Of a DNA stretch of 57,362 nt, positions 45,163-56,330 are shown piece by piece. The stretch comes from Welwitschia mirabilis. Lineage: Eukaryota > Gnetophyta > Gnetopsida > Welwitschiales. Location: contig JBOZIK010000001.1 in the NCBI GenBank assembly GCA_051453625.1, positions 186,241,865-186,299,226 of the forward strand, written 5' to 3'. Position numbers and translations under genes: made by a program. The notes under the pieces are model-generated. The model worked only from the letters and a program-made list of their open reading frames with translations. It did not search any database and was not told the DNA's origin. How positions within the stretch are numbered: the first letter of the stretch is position 1; every line of letters begins with the position of its first letter.

Positions 45163-48100
45163 CATAGATACATAAAGTGTGATAGGAACAATTATTTGTC
45201 TATGTCGTAAGGTAGAAAAATCCATAATAGATGGTTTCTAGAAATTTCAATAGAATTTTTAGGAAAGAACTCATTAGACATCAAGTCAAAGATATTAAAG
45301 AAAAATATTTTCAAATGTTTGTAATTAACATATAGATATAACTTACCATAGGAATCTTTAGACTACTTTATAACTTGTAATTACATAAAATAGATATATT
45401 CCATTAGATAACCATCAATATATAACCCCTTATTTACCAATTGTAACATAAAAACTTCATATTTAATGTGTATTATCCACTTAATATCTTAATTAACTCT
45501 ATTCTTAACCAAAATTTAATAATATGATCTGCCCTCTTAACTAAGATAGATGACGTGACATCTTCATATGGGTAAAAGTATCCTCTTGTACTATCTTCAT
45601 ATGTATGAAGAGATTGATTCTTACTTTTGAAAATGATACGATTATAAATTTTTAATTATGTGAATATTCATCCAGTAGAATTGAATTTTCATAGTGGAGC
45701 TATTTTGATATCATGTGAGTGGAGTGATGAAGCAAAAACATTTTTTCATGTTTTGCTTAATATCATTAATCTTTTGATGCTTTACTACAAAATATTTAGA
45801 TGTTTTATCATTTTAATGATCTTAGAACTAATATTAGTATTTAGTAGTAAGATATTATATTTTATTTTTGGTATAATAATATTTGCTATGCCCTTGGATA
45901 ATTTATACTAGTAGACCATGGTTTGGTTTCCACTAGCGAGTGAGGTCCAGCATGTAGCATTGTGTAGAATTATCGCACAACTAAATTGTTTCCACCTCAC
46001 TTGTTCTTGCTTCAATATCATTGCCCACAACATCTCATGTTATAAAAACTTCTTTAACATAGTTTGGGGTTCACTCATAGTTTTCCCAGTATATATAGAA
46101 ATGAGTATATAGAGCCAACACCATACTAAGTTAAATTATATGTAGCCAAGTAAAGCCGGGCGAAGAAAACTTTACATACATTTACCATTTGGCATTTAAG
46201 AGAATAATAATAAAAATGAATTAAATAAATGAATTTTGCTATAATAAAGGCACTTAAGGGATAGCTATTATAAGAACCATCCAACTACTATATCCTAAAC
46301 TTAAGGAAGTGAAAATAGAAATATAGGAAAAATAAAAACAATTAATTTCTTAGTAAATACTTATATAACTTCTAGATTACGTTCTAAGGGGAGCATTTTA
46401 TGATTTAACATAGAAAACCCAATAATGGTACATTACTTGAGTTTATCGTAGTGGCTTAGAATACCTAGCTTCTCAGCAACTACATTAATCTATAAGGTCC
46501 ATATAATATTTTTGAAAGGCACTTTTTTTTTCCTGATCTATAGTAATTACCTACAAAGGGATCATTATTAATAATTAGTTTATTTATCATAATACAATGA
46601 TTTCATTTTTATAAACTATATTTTGTGTTTTAATTATTGCAACATCTAATAGAAACATTATACTAAAAATTTCTTCATTTACAAGTGTAAATAATATGTT
46701 TGTGTTTTAGTTATTGCAACATCTATTAGGAACATTTTACTAAAAGGTTTTTCATTTGCATGCTAATTTTACCTTAACAAATACTTGAAAAAGTATTGTT
46801 TTCTTATTTTCTTACTCTGATATTTTTTGCTAAATAAGTACTAGAATACTTGTAGTGTTTAGAAATATATACTATTTTATCATTACTCACTTGTGATAAT
46901 CATGTATTTTTTGTACATGGTAGTGCTTAATCATTCTTCAACTTAAATAGTCTTTTTCTCTTTTTAAGATTTCATCTTAATGACACATAGTAAACTAAAT
47001 AGGTTAATTAATTAATTATTATTTAGTTCTTTAATAAGCCTTTATTAGTTTAGAATTAATGATAAAAGCTAAGTAATGGATTAACATGTTTAATCACATT
47101 TTAGCATTTTAGTAGATTCTTTAGTATAAATTATTAGCTTTGTCACTTAGCTAGGGGTATGGATGACTTGGGAGATACTACCCACATGACACCATTAGAT
47201 GTCACACTAAGAATGATATGGCTATCCACATGTTTACGAAAAGTACATTACATATATTTTGCACCAATTAACTTAACAGTCTATAACTTCATTGTTAAGG
47301 GTTAAGACCTTACCAAGTTTTACCTATAATATTAATTAATTATATGTTATTATCAAATAATAACTCATATTTACTATCATTTTTTATGTTTTTAGAAATG
47401 GGTTTTAGCATTTAAATTTTGGTAGTGGATTTATAAACTTTTTAAAAGTTACTTAAAGATAGAAATTCAAAAATCATTTTCCTATGATAAGAAATTTATC
47501 ATAATTTGTGTAATATTTATAACCTTCATTTACTAGGAAAATGCTATTGTAAATCTTAGTTCCATGAAGAGAGAAAAACATAGACTTTAATTTTAATTAA
47601 GAACCTCTTTAATTAATTTAATTTTCCTTTATTAGTTAGCTTTAGAAGTTTCACATAAAAATGACTTCATCAAAATTCTTAAAGGAAGAATTACTTAACT
47701 TATTTTCCCTTATCTCTTTATTGGCTAGTTAATAGATCAATCATTTTAGGATGATGTTGTTTATTTGTCTTATATTTTTGGGTTTTGTTGAGGTCTTCTT
47801 TTCCTTTTAACCTGATTTTTACTACCTTAAAAATGCCTCCTAAATGTGTAAATATGTGTTATATCCTAACAAGGTAGCTTTAGTTAGGTTATTATGTCTT
47901 TGTCATTGTTATTATATTACTATTATTCCATCAAAATAAAGAATAAATTTTTTAATTCTTTAATATTTTTTCTAATTTTCTATTATGTTTAGACTTCATA
48001 TTTGTTAGTTAATTTGATAACTTTGTATTCCTAATGCTTTTACATCCATTATTCAAATATTTTTCTATTAAAAGATATTTATGCAAAAATTTAAACCATT

Positions 48101-48880
48101 TAAAAAAATATTATTAGATAATACTAATTTATTTAATATTAAGTCACTGCTAATACAAGACAATATTTAAACATCTCTCTTTATCATAGAATAGGTATCA
48201 TAATAAGTTGGATGACTTAATAGTGAAATTTTATTAAAACACTATTCCATTCATACATATGATTACTATCATTTCTATGTAAAGGGCTTTAAAATGAATT
48301 TTCTTAGACAATTTATTAATCATGATATCATGTAGTTAACTTAGAAAAGAGAAGATCCCTTATTTAATAACACAAGACATCCATTAAATTTTCATGGTGT
48401 TAATAAGATAACTTTACATTTTCAACAATTTATTCCACAAGAATAATCTAGTTTCTTAATTAATAAATTTATTTTAAAAATTGTCTTCTTATCATTAAAC
48501 ATCATAATTAAATTGAAAACTATTTCACTATGCTAATATTGAACTTTGTAATAGCCTATGAAAACTTCGATAGAGATCACTTTAATGCATAATAACAACA
48601 AATAATTGTACTATGGTAGATAGCTAAAGAAAAAAGGTCTAACTAATAGCAAGAATGAAAAAAGTGATGATAACTAGAAAAAAAGAAATAAATGATTTAT
48701 TCATTTATTCTTCAATGTACTATATTATAATAATTTTTCTTTAATTAAATTATAATGTGGGGAAGAATTTAATCTCTTGATAAGGATCTATACAAATTAA
48801 GATTCCTCTTTACTTTTAATGGTCATTTTTCTATTTTATTTTGTATTTCATTTTTTTTAAATATATATTTTCTAATGATC
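45163..48880. other. AT-rich stretch, no gene recognised
   Basis: No retroelement or host domain was recognised. Two adjacent short plus-strand ORFs (45660-45911, hydrophobic at its end, and 45918-46112) have no family likeness and no supporting signals. The only clear structure is the tandem duplication at 46622. Confidence 0.3.
46622..46775 (+). repeat. 77-bp tandem duplication
   Basis: Two copies beginning 'tttgtgttttaattattgc' (46622) and 'tttgtgttttagttattgc' (46699), with shared 'aacatctattagraacatt' and 'tactaaaa' blocks at the same offsets. About 85% alike. Confidence 0.8.
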
Positions 48881-48889
48881 GAATTTGAA

Positions 48890-49300
48890 ATTCTATTTTT
48901 ATGATCTTGCGTCATCCTCTCCTTTAAGAAAAGGAAGTTCATATGGATTATTTGTATATTTTATTTAGTTAATTTTGCTTTAGACATATAATGTACATAT
49001 TTAAATCTTTCATAATCCACATGCACTAGAAATTCTTTATCTTTTCCTTAAATATCTCTTACATTAATCCATTATGATGGTATTTACTCCTTGGAAAATT
49101 TTATAAGATGGTTTAAACCCTTCTTCCAATCTGCATCCATTTCACTTTCTCCATGGAAACTTATCAACTTTTAAAAATTAATAGGAGTTAAGATATTTAA
49201 TTCTAAAGAAAATATAATTAATAAGAGTTTGGTGATATATTCTTAATAGTTTTAAAAGGGGTTACTTTTTATATGTGAGTTCAAGTAAAGGTGCTTTAAG
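48890..49300 (-). pseudogene. Integrase C-terminus and chromodomain-like tail, broken
   Basis: About 49230-49330 matches the HRRxxxFxxGDxVMVxLRKERFPxGTYxKLKxxKYGPYKI block in scattered frames (NLEFNEGEIIMTS readable). About 48960-49030 reads GKDKEFLVHVDYERFKYV, then MSKAKLTK, following the chromodomain-like ending (xxEYLVxWKGxPxxDxTWxSxxEL). A purine-rich AAGGAGAGGATGA follows on the minus strand near 48920, a possible polypurine tract. Confidence 0.6.
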
Positions 49301-50080
49301 AATATATGTTTACAAGATGTCATGATAATTTCTCCTTCATTAAATTCCAAATTATTTCTTTATTAATCAATCTTTATTTTATAGCTTTGATTTATTTTAT
49401 TTATTTTGTCAATAATCTCTTTATGTACATTTATAATTTCTAAAAAACCTTTCTTGATTTGTAAACAATGGAACTTCCATTTTTCCTATTCAATCTAATG
49501 TTTTAGGATGGTATCCATAATGACCTCAAAGATAGTTTTTCTAATCTCTTTTTTAATTGATATGATATATTTGGGTTTTATATAAATAAATTCATTCTCC
49601 CATTTGTTGAGTTATCCATAACATGATGGTTACAAAATTTATCCTAAACATCTATTCAACAACTCAATTTTCTGATTACCTTATGGGAGATAAGCTATAA
49701 TGTTATGTCCTAAGAGATTCCATAATATTTTTTAAAAATGACTAATAAACTTTACATATTCAATACAAATTATTAAAAAAGATATACTCTATAATCTTTT
49801 TTATAAGAGAATAATTTTATCACATAAGATGATTCTTTAGATTTATTGCATGGAATAACATGTGTCATCTTTGAAAAAACCACTAAATAGAATCATGCCC
49901 TCAAATTATTATTAGACATCCTAAGATAAAATTCATATTGATACTTTTAAAAGGCTTCTCAAGCAATAACAATTACATGCACAACATTACATTAGTAGAA
50001 CTTCCTTTGGCCTTTTGGTAGCCTTGGAATTTTTTGAGCTTTTTTAGAATATCCTTTCACATGTATCACCAAGAATAAGT
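49300..50080 (-). pseudogene. gypsy integrase core, broken
   Basis: About 49830-49960 reads KSINMNFILGC, then (next frame) KMTHVIPCNKSKESSYVIKLF, matching xxxSMDFVLGLPRTxRGxDSVFVVVDRFSKMAHFIPCxKTxDASHVAxLFF. About 49640-49740 corresponds to the [42 protein letters not shown] block (LLNRCLG readable). Frameshifts between blocks. Confidence 0.78.
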
Positions 50081-50349
50081 TCTCTATAAAAATTACTGTA
50101 TTTTGTAATTTCCTAATAACTATCCATACCTCTTAGGTATTTTTCTCATAGAAGATTTTTCCATATTGATTATTGTAATATGCATAGTTTTTCCTTTCTA
50201 AAACTAGAACCCATTATACCTAATAATGCTCATGATTTTTACAAGAAGTCTCAAGAGGATAGTGTACATTTTTCTCAAATCTCATAAATATTCAAATATT
50301 CATCATATTAAGAATATAAATGTTTAAATCCTTTTATCTTTACTTGAAT

Positions 50350-50750
50350 AAGTATGTCCATGTATTATCTTCTACTTAATGCACTAGCTACTTAATTGGG
50401 CCATTTTCTTCTAGTGCTTGAAAAAAATTATACTCCTATAATTTATCTACTCATTTAAATTACTTTGTACTTAATTTATATTTAAGTTTTAAATATTATA
50501 AGACCTTGTAACTAGTAAAAAATTAACTTATTATTTATTAGTTATTATCTTCATTAATTTAAAGTCTACAAGATGGCATAAAGCTTTTCTTTATGAGTGT
50601 AGTATTTATTTTGTCTTCATTATTCATTCAACTAAAGAATGAAATGGGCTTTCCTTTTTAGTTAGGAACTCCAATGACATTTCCACATGTGTGACACTCA
50701 ACTCGAAATGAAAGATAAATGTTAAGCAAATAAAACATTAGATTGTTTTT
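50350..50750 (-). pseudogene. gypsy RNase H, broken
   Basis: About 50600-50720 reads VECHTCGNVIGVPN, then KGKPISFFS, matching VExDASGxGIGAVLxQxGxPIAFFSEKLN; the catalytic Asp position is Thr. About 50370-50400 reads VASALSRR (matching KVADALSRR), followed by ILIQVKIKGFKHLYS (matching xxVxGFExLKxxY). Placement between RT and integrase is correct. Confidence 0.78.
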
Positions 50751-50899
50751 ATTTTTTTTAGTAGTCTAAAACCCTAATAGGCTTTCTTATGCCATAAAAA
50801 TACCTTATCCTTCTAAATTAAAACTAACATTAAAGTCATAATGTTTGAAAAAGAATTAATGAATATTTTATAAACTTATATCAATTAATGAAATGCTTT

Positions 50900-51523
50900 G
50901 ATGTATTTAGCATTTTAAGGTATCAATAAATTCATGATTACTTCCATCTTGTTAATATCTATCTTTAATCCTTTATTAAACACTAATGTTTTAAGAAATA
51001 CTAGTTCATGTTTTTCAAATCTATACTTATTCCTAGTTATAGAAACTTCTCCCTTTTTAATGCTTTTGATATGTATCTTAAATTCTCTAGATGTGCTACC
51101 AAATATTTATGAAATATAATAAAATCATTAATGTAAGCTATGTCAAACTTACCTAAGGAATGTTTTAGGAATTCATTCATCATTCTTATGAAAGTGCAAG
51201 TTGCATTTGTTGAATTAAAGGAAATCACTCCTTATTTAGAAATATCATCTATCATTCTTAAGACTTCCTTCTACTAATCCTAATTTGATAGTACATATTT
51301 TTGAAGTTAATCTTACAAAAATAGATTAATCATTAAGATTATACAAGAGGTTATTCATTTTAAGCATAAGAAATTAATAGCTAATAGTTATTTTGTTTAT
51401 GAATTTAGCATCCATACACATTCTTAACTCAAGATTACTTTTCTTTAGGGTGAAACATCTAACATAGCATAAGATGATAAGCTTAACTAGATTGTGTTAT
51501 TCTCTAATAACTCTAGGATTCAT
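50900..51523 (-). pseudogene. gypsy reverse transcriptase main part, inactive
   Basis: The open minus-strand run 51228-51037 reads NATCTFIRMMNEFLKHSLGK, then FDIAYINDFIIFHKY, matching [35 protein letters not shown]. The YFDD box is YIND, so the first catalytic Asp is Asn. Upstream, ELRMCMDAKFINKITI (about 51370-51430) matches WRMCVDSRAINKITVRY. The N-terminal start, MNPRVIRE, lies at about 51500-51523, where a foreign insertion interrupts it. Confidence 0.85.
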
Positions 51524-51714
51524 CTTGCTATATCATCCCTTCCTTTCTTTCTTTCCCACCACAGTCTTCCCCACCCCCCTTTCCCCAAACTTCTTCCCCT
51601 CCCTATCTCTGTCCATTCCTTTCTCTCTCCCTCTTCCTCTCCATCCCATTCCTTCCTCCCTATTTATCTCTCTTTCACAGTCATACACACACTCTCTCTC
51701 TCTCTTTGCATTTA
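51524..51714. repeat. Pyrimidine-rich insertion (about 190 bp) inside gypsy RT
   Basis: A long run of C/T on the plus strand (CCTT, CTTT, CCCC, CTCT words), with roughly 45-50% G+C against about 25% around it. It is flanked by the imperfect direct repeat 'ctctaggattcat' (51511-51523) and 'ctggaggctcat' (51715-51726). The RT coding reads up to one edge and resumes at the other. The overlapping 95- and 78-codon Pro/Ser-rich ORFs across it are composition artefacts. Confidence 0.8.
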
Positions 51715-51726
51715 CTGGAGGCTCAT

Positions 51727-51850
51727 GTAGTAATATGTTTTATTTGGTAATGGATCTTTAGGAATGAGATTAATGTGATGGAACATGATTCTTAAGGAAA
51801 ATCCCTAATGGAAATTTATTAAGAAGCTGGTAACTAAAATTATCAATTAA
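51727..51850 (-). pseudogene. gypsy pol segment upstream of the insertion
   Basis: The minus strand reads FHHINLIPKDPLPNKTYYYM, matching IQHHIDLIPGASLPNKPxYRM, the stretch immediately before the RT N-terminus. It ends at YYYMSLQ, beside the pyrimidine-rich insertion. Confidence 0.75.
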
Positions 51851-54339
51851 ATAATTCATCTTAGGTAAAGCATTTTCCTCTTTTTATTCTTGGTTTTACT
51901 ATGACACATTAGAACTATACAGCATGGCTTAACCTTTAGTAGTTTCCTTTGGATATCCCCTCTTCACAATTACTAGGTGTGGGTCTACTTTATTTTGAAT
52001 ACATATTAGTCAAAAAATTTTACCTTGATACAAAATGAAGCAGATAATTGTTATTTTCATTGTACTGATAGTTTATATCATCTGTTCAAATTCTTTCCAA
52101 CAAAACATGATAAACATGCATTTTTAAATATAACATAAGATAGCATCTTCATATCCTTACACTTTAAGCTTCCAAAGCATTATTCATCCATCTAGCATGA
52201 TTCCTTTTATTGAATCATGACATTACATATGAATTTTAATCAATGCTAATCTTCAAATTAATTTTTTCATAATTATGTTTAAAAAATAGTTTTCAATACT
52301 TTCTTTATGTTATATCTTCTTGTATAGGATCATTAATGAGAACCTTCTTTAAAAGAAAATTGTTGGTCCTTTTGATAAAATATTTCTAATGCCTTGATTA
52401 GTCATTTTTTTTCTTTATTGTTTTTTATTGTAAAATATCCTTATATCCATAATACATTTTCATTCTATTTGAAGAAATACAAAATATTTTATGATTTGAA
52501 CATAGATATTTGTAATATTTGATGTCTTATTAACATCAATAAACATATTTTCTTTCATGGCCTTCTTGATTATTTATTCTTCCACTAATGCCTTTATAGT
52601 TAAAATCTTAAGTTTATTTTCTGACTAAAGAAAAATATCTCTTCCATAATTTCTCTAGAAAAACCTCTTAGTATACATTCCCTTCATTCTCTAGATGGTT
52701 CTCTACCTGTTCCTCTAGATGTGTAATATGTTTTCCTTTCATAGTTTTTTTTCCCTCTTAATGTAATTAGTAAGACTCAATAAGGATTTTTTTTTTAAAT
52801 ATTAATTCATTGTTAGAATTTGAAATAGGTATGCTATGATACCATGCTAGAATTTTATATGAAATTGTTTTATGTAATAAATCATTAATAATGATAAATA
52901 TTAAAATCATAAATTGTAAATAGAAACTTAGAACTAAAACATCATTTGAAAGTGGATTCATGTGATTTTGGGAAAATCATATGCCAAAGGGCATGTCCTA
53001 CTTGTAAGTTTTTCTTATGAAACACCCTAGTAAAAGATATATTAATGAAAAATAAAATGTTAAATAATTTTATTTTTTAATATTCATTCTATATTTGGTA
53101 AAAGGTCATGATAATGGGACATGTCCCTTCATTATACCTATTCATGAAAATAACTATTTCTTAATATAAAAGATATTTGTATTTCCTCTAATCATAAGGA
53201 TTGTTAGGATATACTAAGTAGTCCTTTGTGTTTTAATGCTCTTCATAAAAATAATAATCTATGTTTTATAATGAATGAAATCTTACTTTATGAACTAGGT
53301 CTTTTCTTCATTTTTCTTTTGTTTTAAGAATTGGAATGTTTTGGAAGAACATACATCATACTGTAACATCCTTCTTAGGAAGTCTCTTTTTTGGAGTCAT
53401 CTCTTGAAATCTTATTTTATAATATCTTCATACATTTCTTATTACATTATTTCATAAGTTGCTCCATATTTATCCATTTCTAAGTCTCTTAATTCTACTT
53501 TCATAAATATTCTTATTTCATGTTTTATCAGGCTTCTTCATAGATCTTACTTATTCCCTTTCTTAACACTATTTTTATTTTATTTCTTACAAGAAATCTT
53601 TTTTTAATGTACAAATATTCTTTTAGCTAGGTTACTAATGTCAATGTTAAGTTTCATGTAGATATTAACTTCGACATTTTAGAAACTTATGAATTCAAGC
53701 TTCAACTTTTCTAAATTCATTCTTACTTTAACAAAGTAAAATTTTTAAATCAAACTTGTTTCATGATAAGTTAGTTTAGATATTACTTTTTAAGGCCTCA
53801 TCTTGAGCCAACCACTTAATCAGTTTGGAAAATTCTTGAAATAAGTTTTATTATTCTATTGAAATAATGCGAAATCCACTCTTGAATTTCTACTTTTAGA
53901 ATAAAGTTTTCTTATTTTTAAGTAAATAATTCATTTCATAATAAATAAACTATTTTGAGATAAAATATTTCTTAAAAAGTAGTTTGTCTCATTAAAAACT
54001 AATGGTTTGGATGAAACAATTTCCTTTAAGAAAGTTTATTTTTCAAATATATTTTTGTTTTATCTTTGTTAATTTCTACTTAATCTCCATGTATACTAGG
54101 TTTAGTAAAGTATGCTTTAAAAAAATAATTTAGAGAATTCATTATTACATCCAATTTTTTTATGGCGATGTATTTTGACAAGAATGAAGATCCAGGATAG
54201 GAGAATGAGATTTCTTTTATTATGTTTTCTCTTCCTTAATATCATTCTTATATGATAATTTTTAGTTTCAGTAAAACACCCCTACTTCATATCTTTACAA
54301 ATCTTTTGGTTTTATATTCTTAAGCTAAGACATGTTTCA

Positions 54340-54340
<1 letters not shown>
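51851..54340. other. AT-rich stretch, expected gag/protease region of the chromovirus
   Basis: By position it should carry protease and gag of the minus-strand element, but no active-site or zinc-knuckle motif could be read with confidence. The small minus-strand ORF 52767-52961 is unsupported. Confidence 0.3.
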
Positions 54341-54400
<60 letters not shown>

Positions 54401-54500
54401 NNNNNNNNNNNNNNNNNNNNNNNNNNNNNNNNNNNNNNNNNNNNNNNNNNNNNNNNNNNNNNNNNNNNNNNNNNNNNNNNNNNNNNNNNNNNNNNNNNNN

Positions 54501-54570
<70 letters not shown>
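54341..54570 (+). repeat. (AC)n dinucleotide microsatellite, broken by a gap
   Basis: Pure AC/CA repeats at 54341-54400 and 54501-54570 around 100 N: at least 65 dinucleotide units in total. The His/Thr and Cys/Val ORFs on both strands are artefacts of the repeat. Confidence 0.95.
54401..54500. other. Assembly gap (100 N) within the microsatellite
   Basis: The assembler stopped inside the repeat, so true array length is unknown. Confidence 0.95.
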
Positions 54571-54573
<3 letters not shown>

Positions 54574-55779
54574 CTAAATTATTTATTCTATCTCACTCTT
54601 TACATATTTAAAAATATCTATACCGTTGCTTTACGTGGATGGACTTTTTGGGATTACCTTCAATTTCTACTTCATCTAAAATTCCTCTTTTACATCTTAT
54701 TTTTAGGTTTTGATTCATCAACTATTTTTTTCTAATTTTTATGAACTAGATTCATGAGTATTTTATTTCAGAAATTAGTTTTCTCTTATATTAATTTAGG
54801 AACTATTTTTATTTCATCCAAGATACTTTCATTATTACCTTTTTTTATTATTTTAGGATAATTAATTCTTCATGTCTAGTGATGGAGGAAATCATGACTT
54901 TTAATTTATCTTAATCTCTAGATGTAACAATATGATCTTTGAAAAACTTTATCTTTATTGAGTAAAAACAACATGATATTAGTAACACTATTGATTTTTC
55001 AATTTTTTAGCATTATCATTATTTATTTTGGCATATGCTTGTAGTACATTTACAATTAACTAGATTTAGGTATCCTATTTATAAGAATTGGTTTTTTCCT
55101 TAATAATGTAGAATTACAAAATCTAGGATTTTATATGAAACTCATTCTTATCCTTTAGTGATTCATAGTTTTTAGGTTTATTGTTAGATAGCATCTTGTT
55201 AATCTAGTTGATATTTATCATAAAGTTCATACTTTATACCACCTATTTTATTAATAAGGATTACAGGGAATTAATCTTCAATAAGATCATATTATTTATT
55301 TTCATGGACCATGAAACATAAGAAATTTTAGGAATTGGTCATTTTGGGGATCAATTTCTTTGTCTTTATAACTCTAAAATGTTAGCGCCTAATAGAATTA
55401 CCTTTTTTCATAAAAGAGAATATTCTTAATTTTGATGAAAGAAAGGTATTTTGTTCCATATAGTTCTTTTTTTAATTTTCTATTAAAAGAATTTTTTATA
55501 TTCTAAATAAATAAAAAAGAAATTACGTAGCTATTAAATGTTAATTTCAAATCAAAAAAGATCTCAAAACAAAGAACTCAGAAGAAAAAGTAGGGGACTC
55601 ATACAAAGTTTAAAGCTTAATATTCTAAATAATAGAATGTTTAAAAGAGAAAGAAAAAGATCTAAAGAACTTATTATTAAACATACCTTTATTCCAAATC
55701 TTCAATAATTAAAATAATATCTTGCACCATAAGGAAGACCATTTCCACCATTGTAAAGGATTTCTAGGTTCATCAATGC
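54571..55779. other. AT-rich stretch, no gene recognised
   Basis: No domain was recognised. The right end may include the 3' tail of the LINE fragment that follows. Confidence 0.3.
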
Positions 55780-56330
55780 CAATGAGAGTAGAGATCTTGT
55801 AAATTTAATGCCAACCTAAAGAGTGGCTAGCCCATGTCCAAGTGAAAGAAGCTACTTGATAATACTAAAATATATGCTTAAGGGATCCTTCATCATCACA
55901 ATGTGGACAAATGAACATAAAATCTTAAAAATAAAGAACATAAACATTATGAGAAAGCCTATTTTAGAAAAGGTACCAATAAAAAATTTGAATTTTAAGA
56001 TAAGCAATAAGCTGCCAAGTGTAGAGAAATAAACTTTGTCAAGTTTCATCTAAGAGTTTAGTATATCAAATTTTATTTAGACACTTAAAAATAAAGTAGA
56101 ATCATACCATAATTTCATCATGAATTTAGCCTTTATATGCTTGTAGTTATGACCATTCTTCTCAATCTAAAGGTTGCAGTCACTTTGAGTAATTGAAGAA
56201 ATATGAAGAAAATTAAGTTGCAGGTACAAAATATAATAGGTAGTTCTGTTATTACTGGAGAGATTAAATCTTCACTTTGCTTGAGTTCAAGTGGTTCCAC
56301 ATAGTTTATGATAAGCATTGGATGGGTTAA
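55780..56330 (-). pseudogene. LINE ORF2 C-terminal zinc-binding region (zf-RVT type), broken
   Basis: About 55810-55910 reads FICPHCDDEGSLKHIF, then YQVASFTWTW, matching the plant LINE C-terminal pattern LCPxCxxxxEsxxHIFxxCxxAxxxW; both Cys of CPxC and the His are kept and the last Cys is Tyr. Just upstream (55940-56030) LKFKFFIGTFSKIGFLIMF matches the KxPPKIKxFxWRLxxNxLPTxxxL segment. The gypsy-style alternative is unlikely because no gypsy domain carries this pattern. The reverse transcriptase proper is not readable further right. Confidence 0.68.

Larger units (their letters stand above)
48890..51850 (-). mobile_element. Chromovirus (Reina-like) gypsy pol, decayed
   Basis: Reads leftward: RT (51830-50900, interrupted), RNase H (50750-50350), integrase (50080-49300), basic C-terminus and chromodomain-like tail (49300-48890). 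Motifs such as MxFILGxPxxxxG and the KYGPYKIxKKINxNAYxVxLP-type block suit Reina-type chromoviruses. LTRs were not located. Gag and protease should lie at 51850-54300 but are not convincingly readable. Confidence 0.75.

Noticed and set aside
45660-46112. Two adjacent plus-strand ORFs (83 and 64 codons) that look like a small gene pair
   Set aside because: No recognisable family, no promoter or splice evidence; short ORFs of this size are expected by chance over 57 kb.
51474-51761. Pro/Ser-rich ORFs of 95 and 78 codons
   Set aside because: Both arise from the pyrimidine-rich insertion read in two frames; no protein likeness.
54312-54577. Cys-Val and His-Thr repeat ORFs
   Set aside because: Translation of the (AC)n microsatellite with N bases in the middle.
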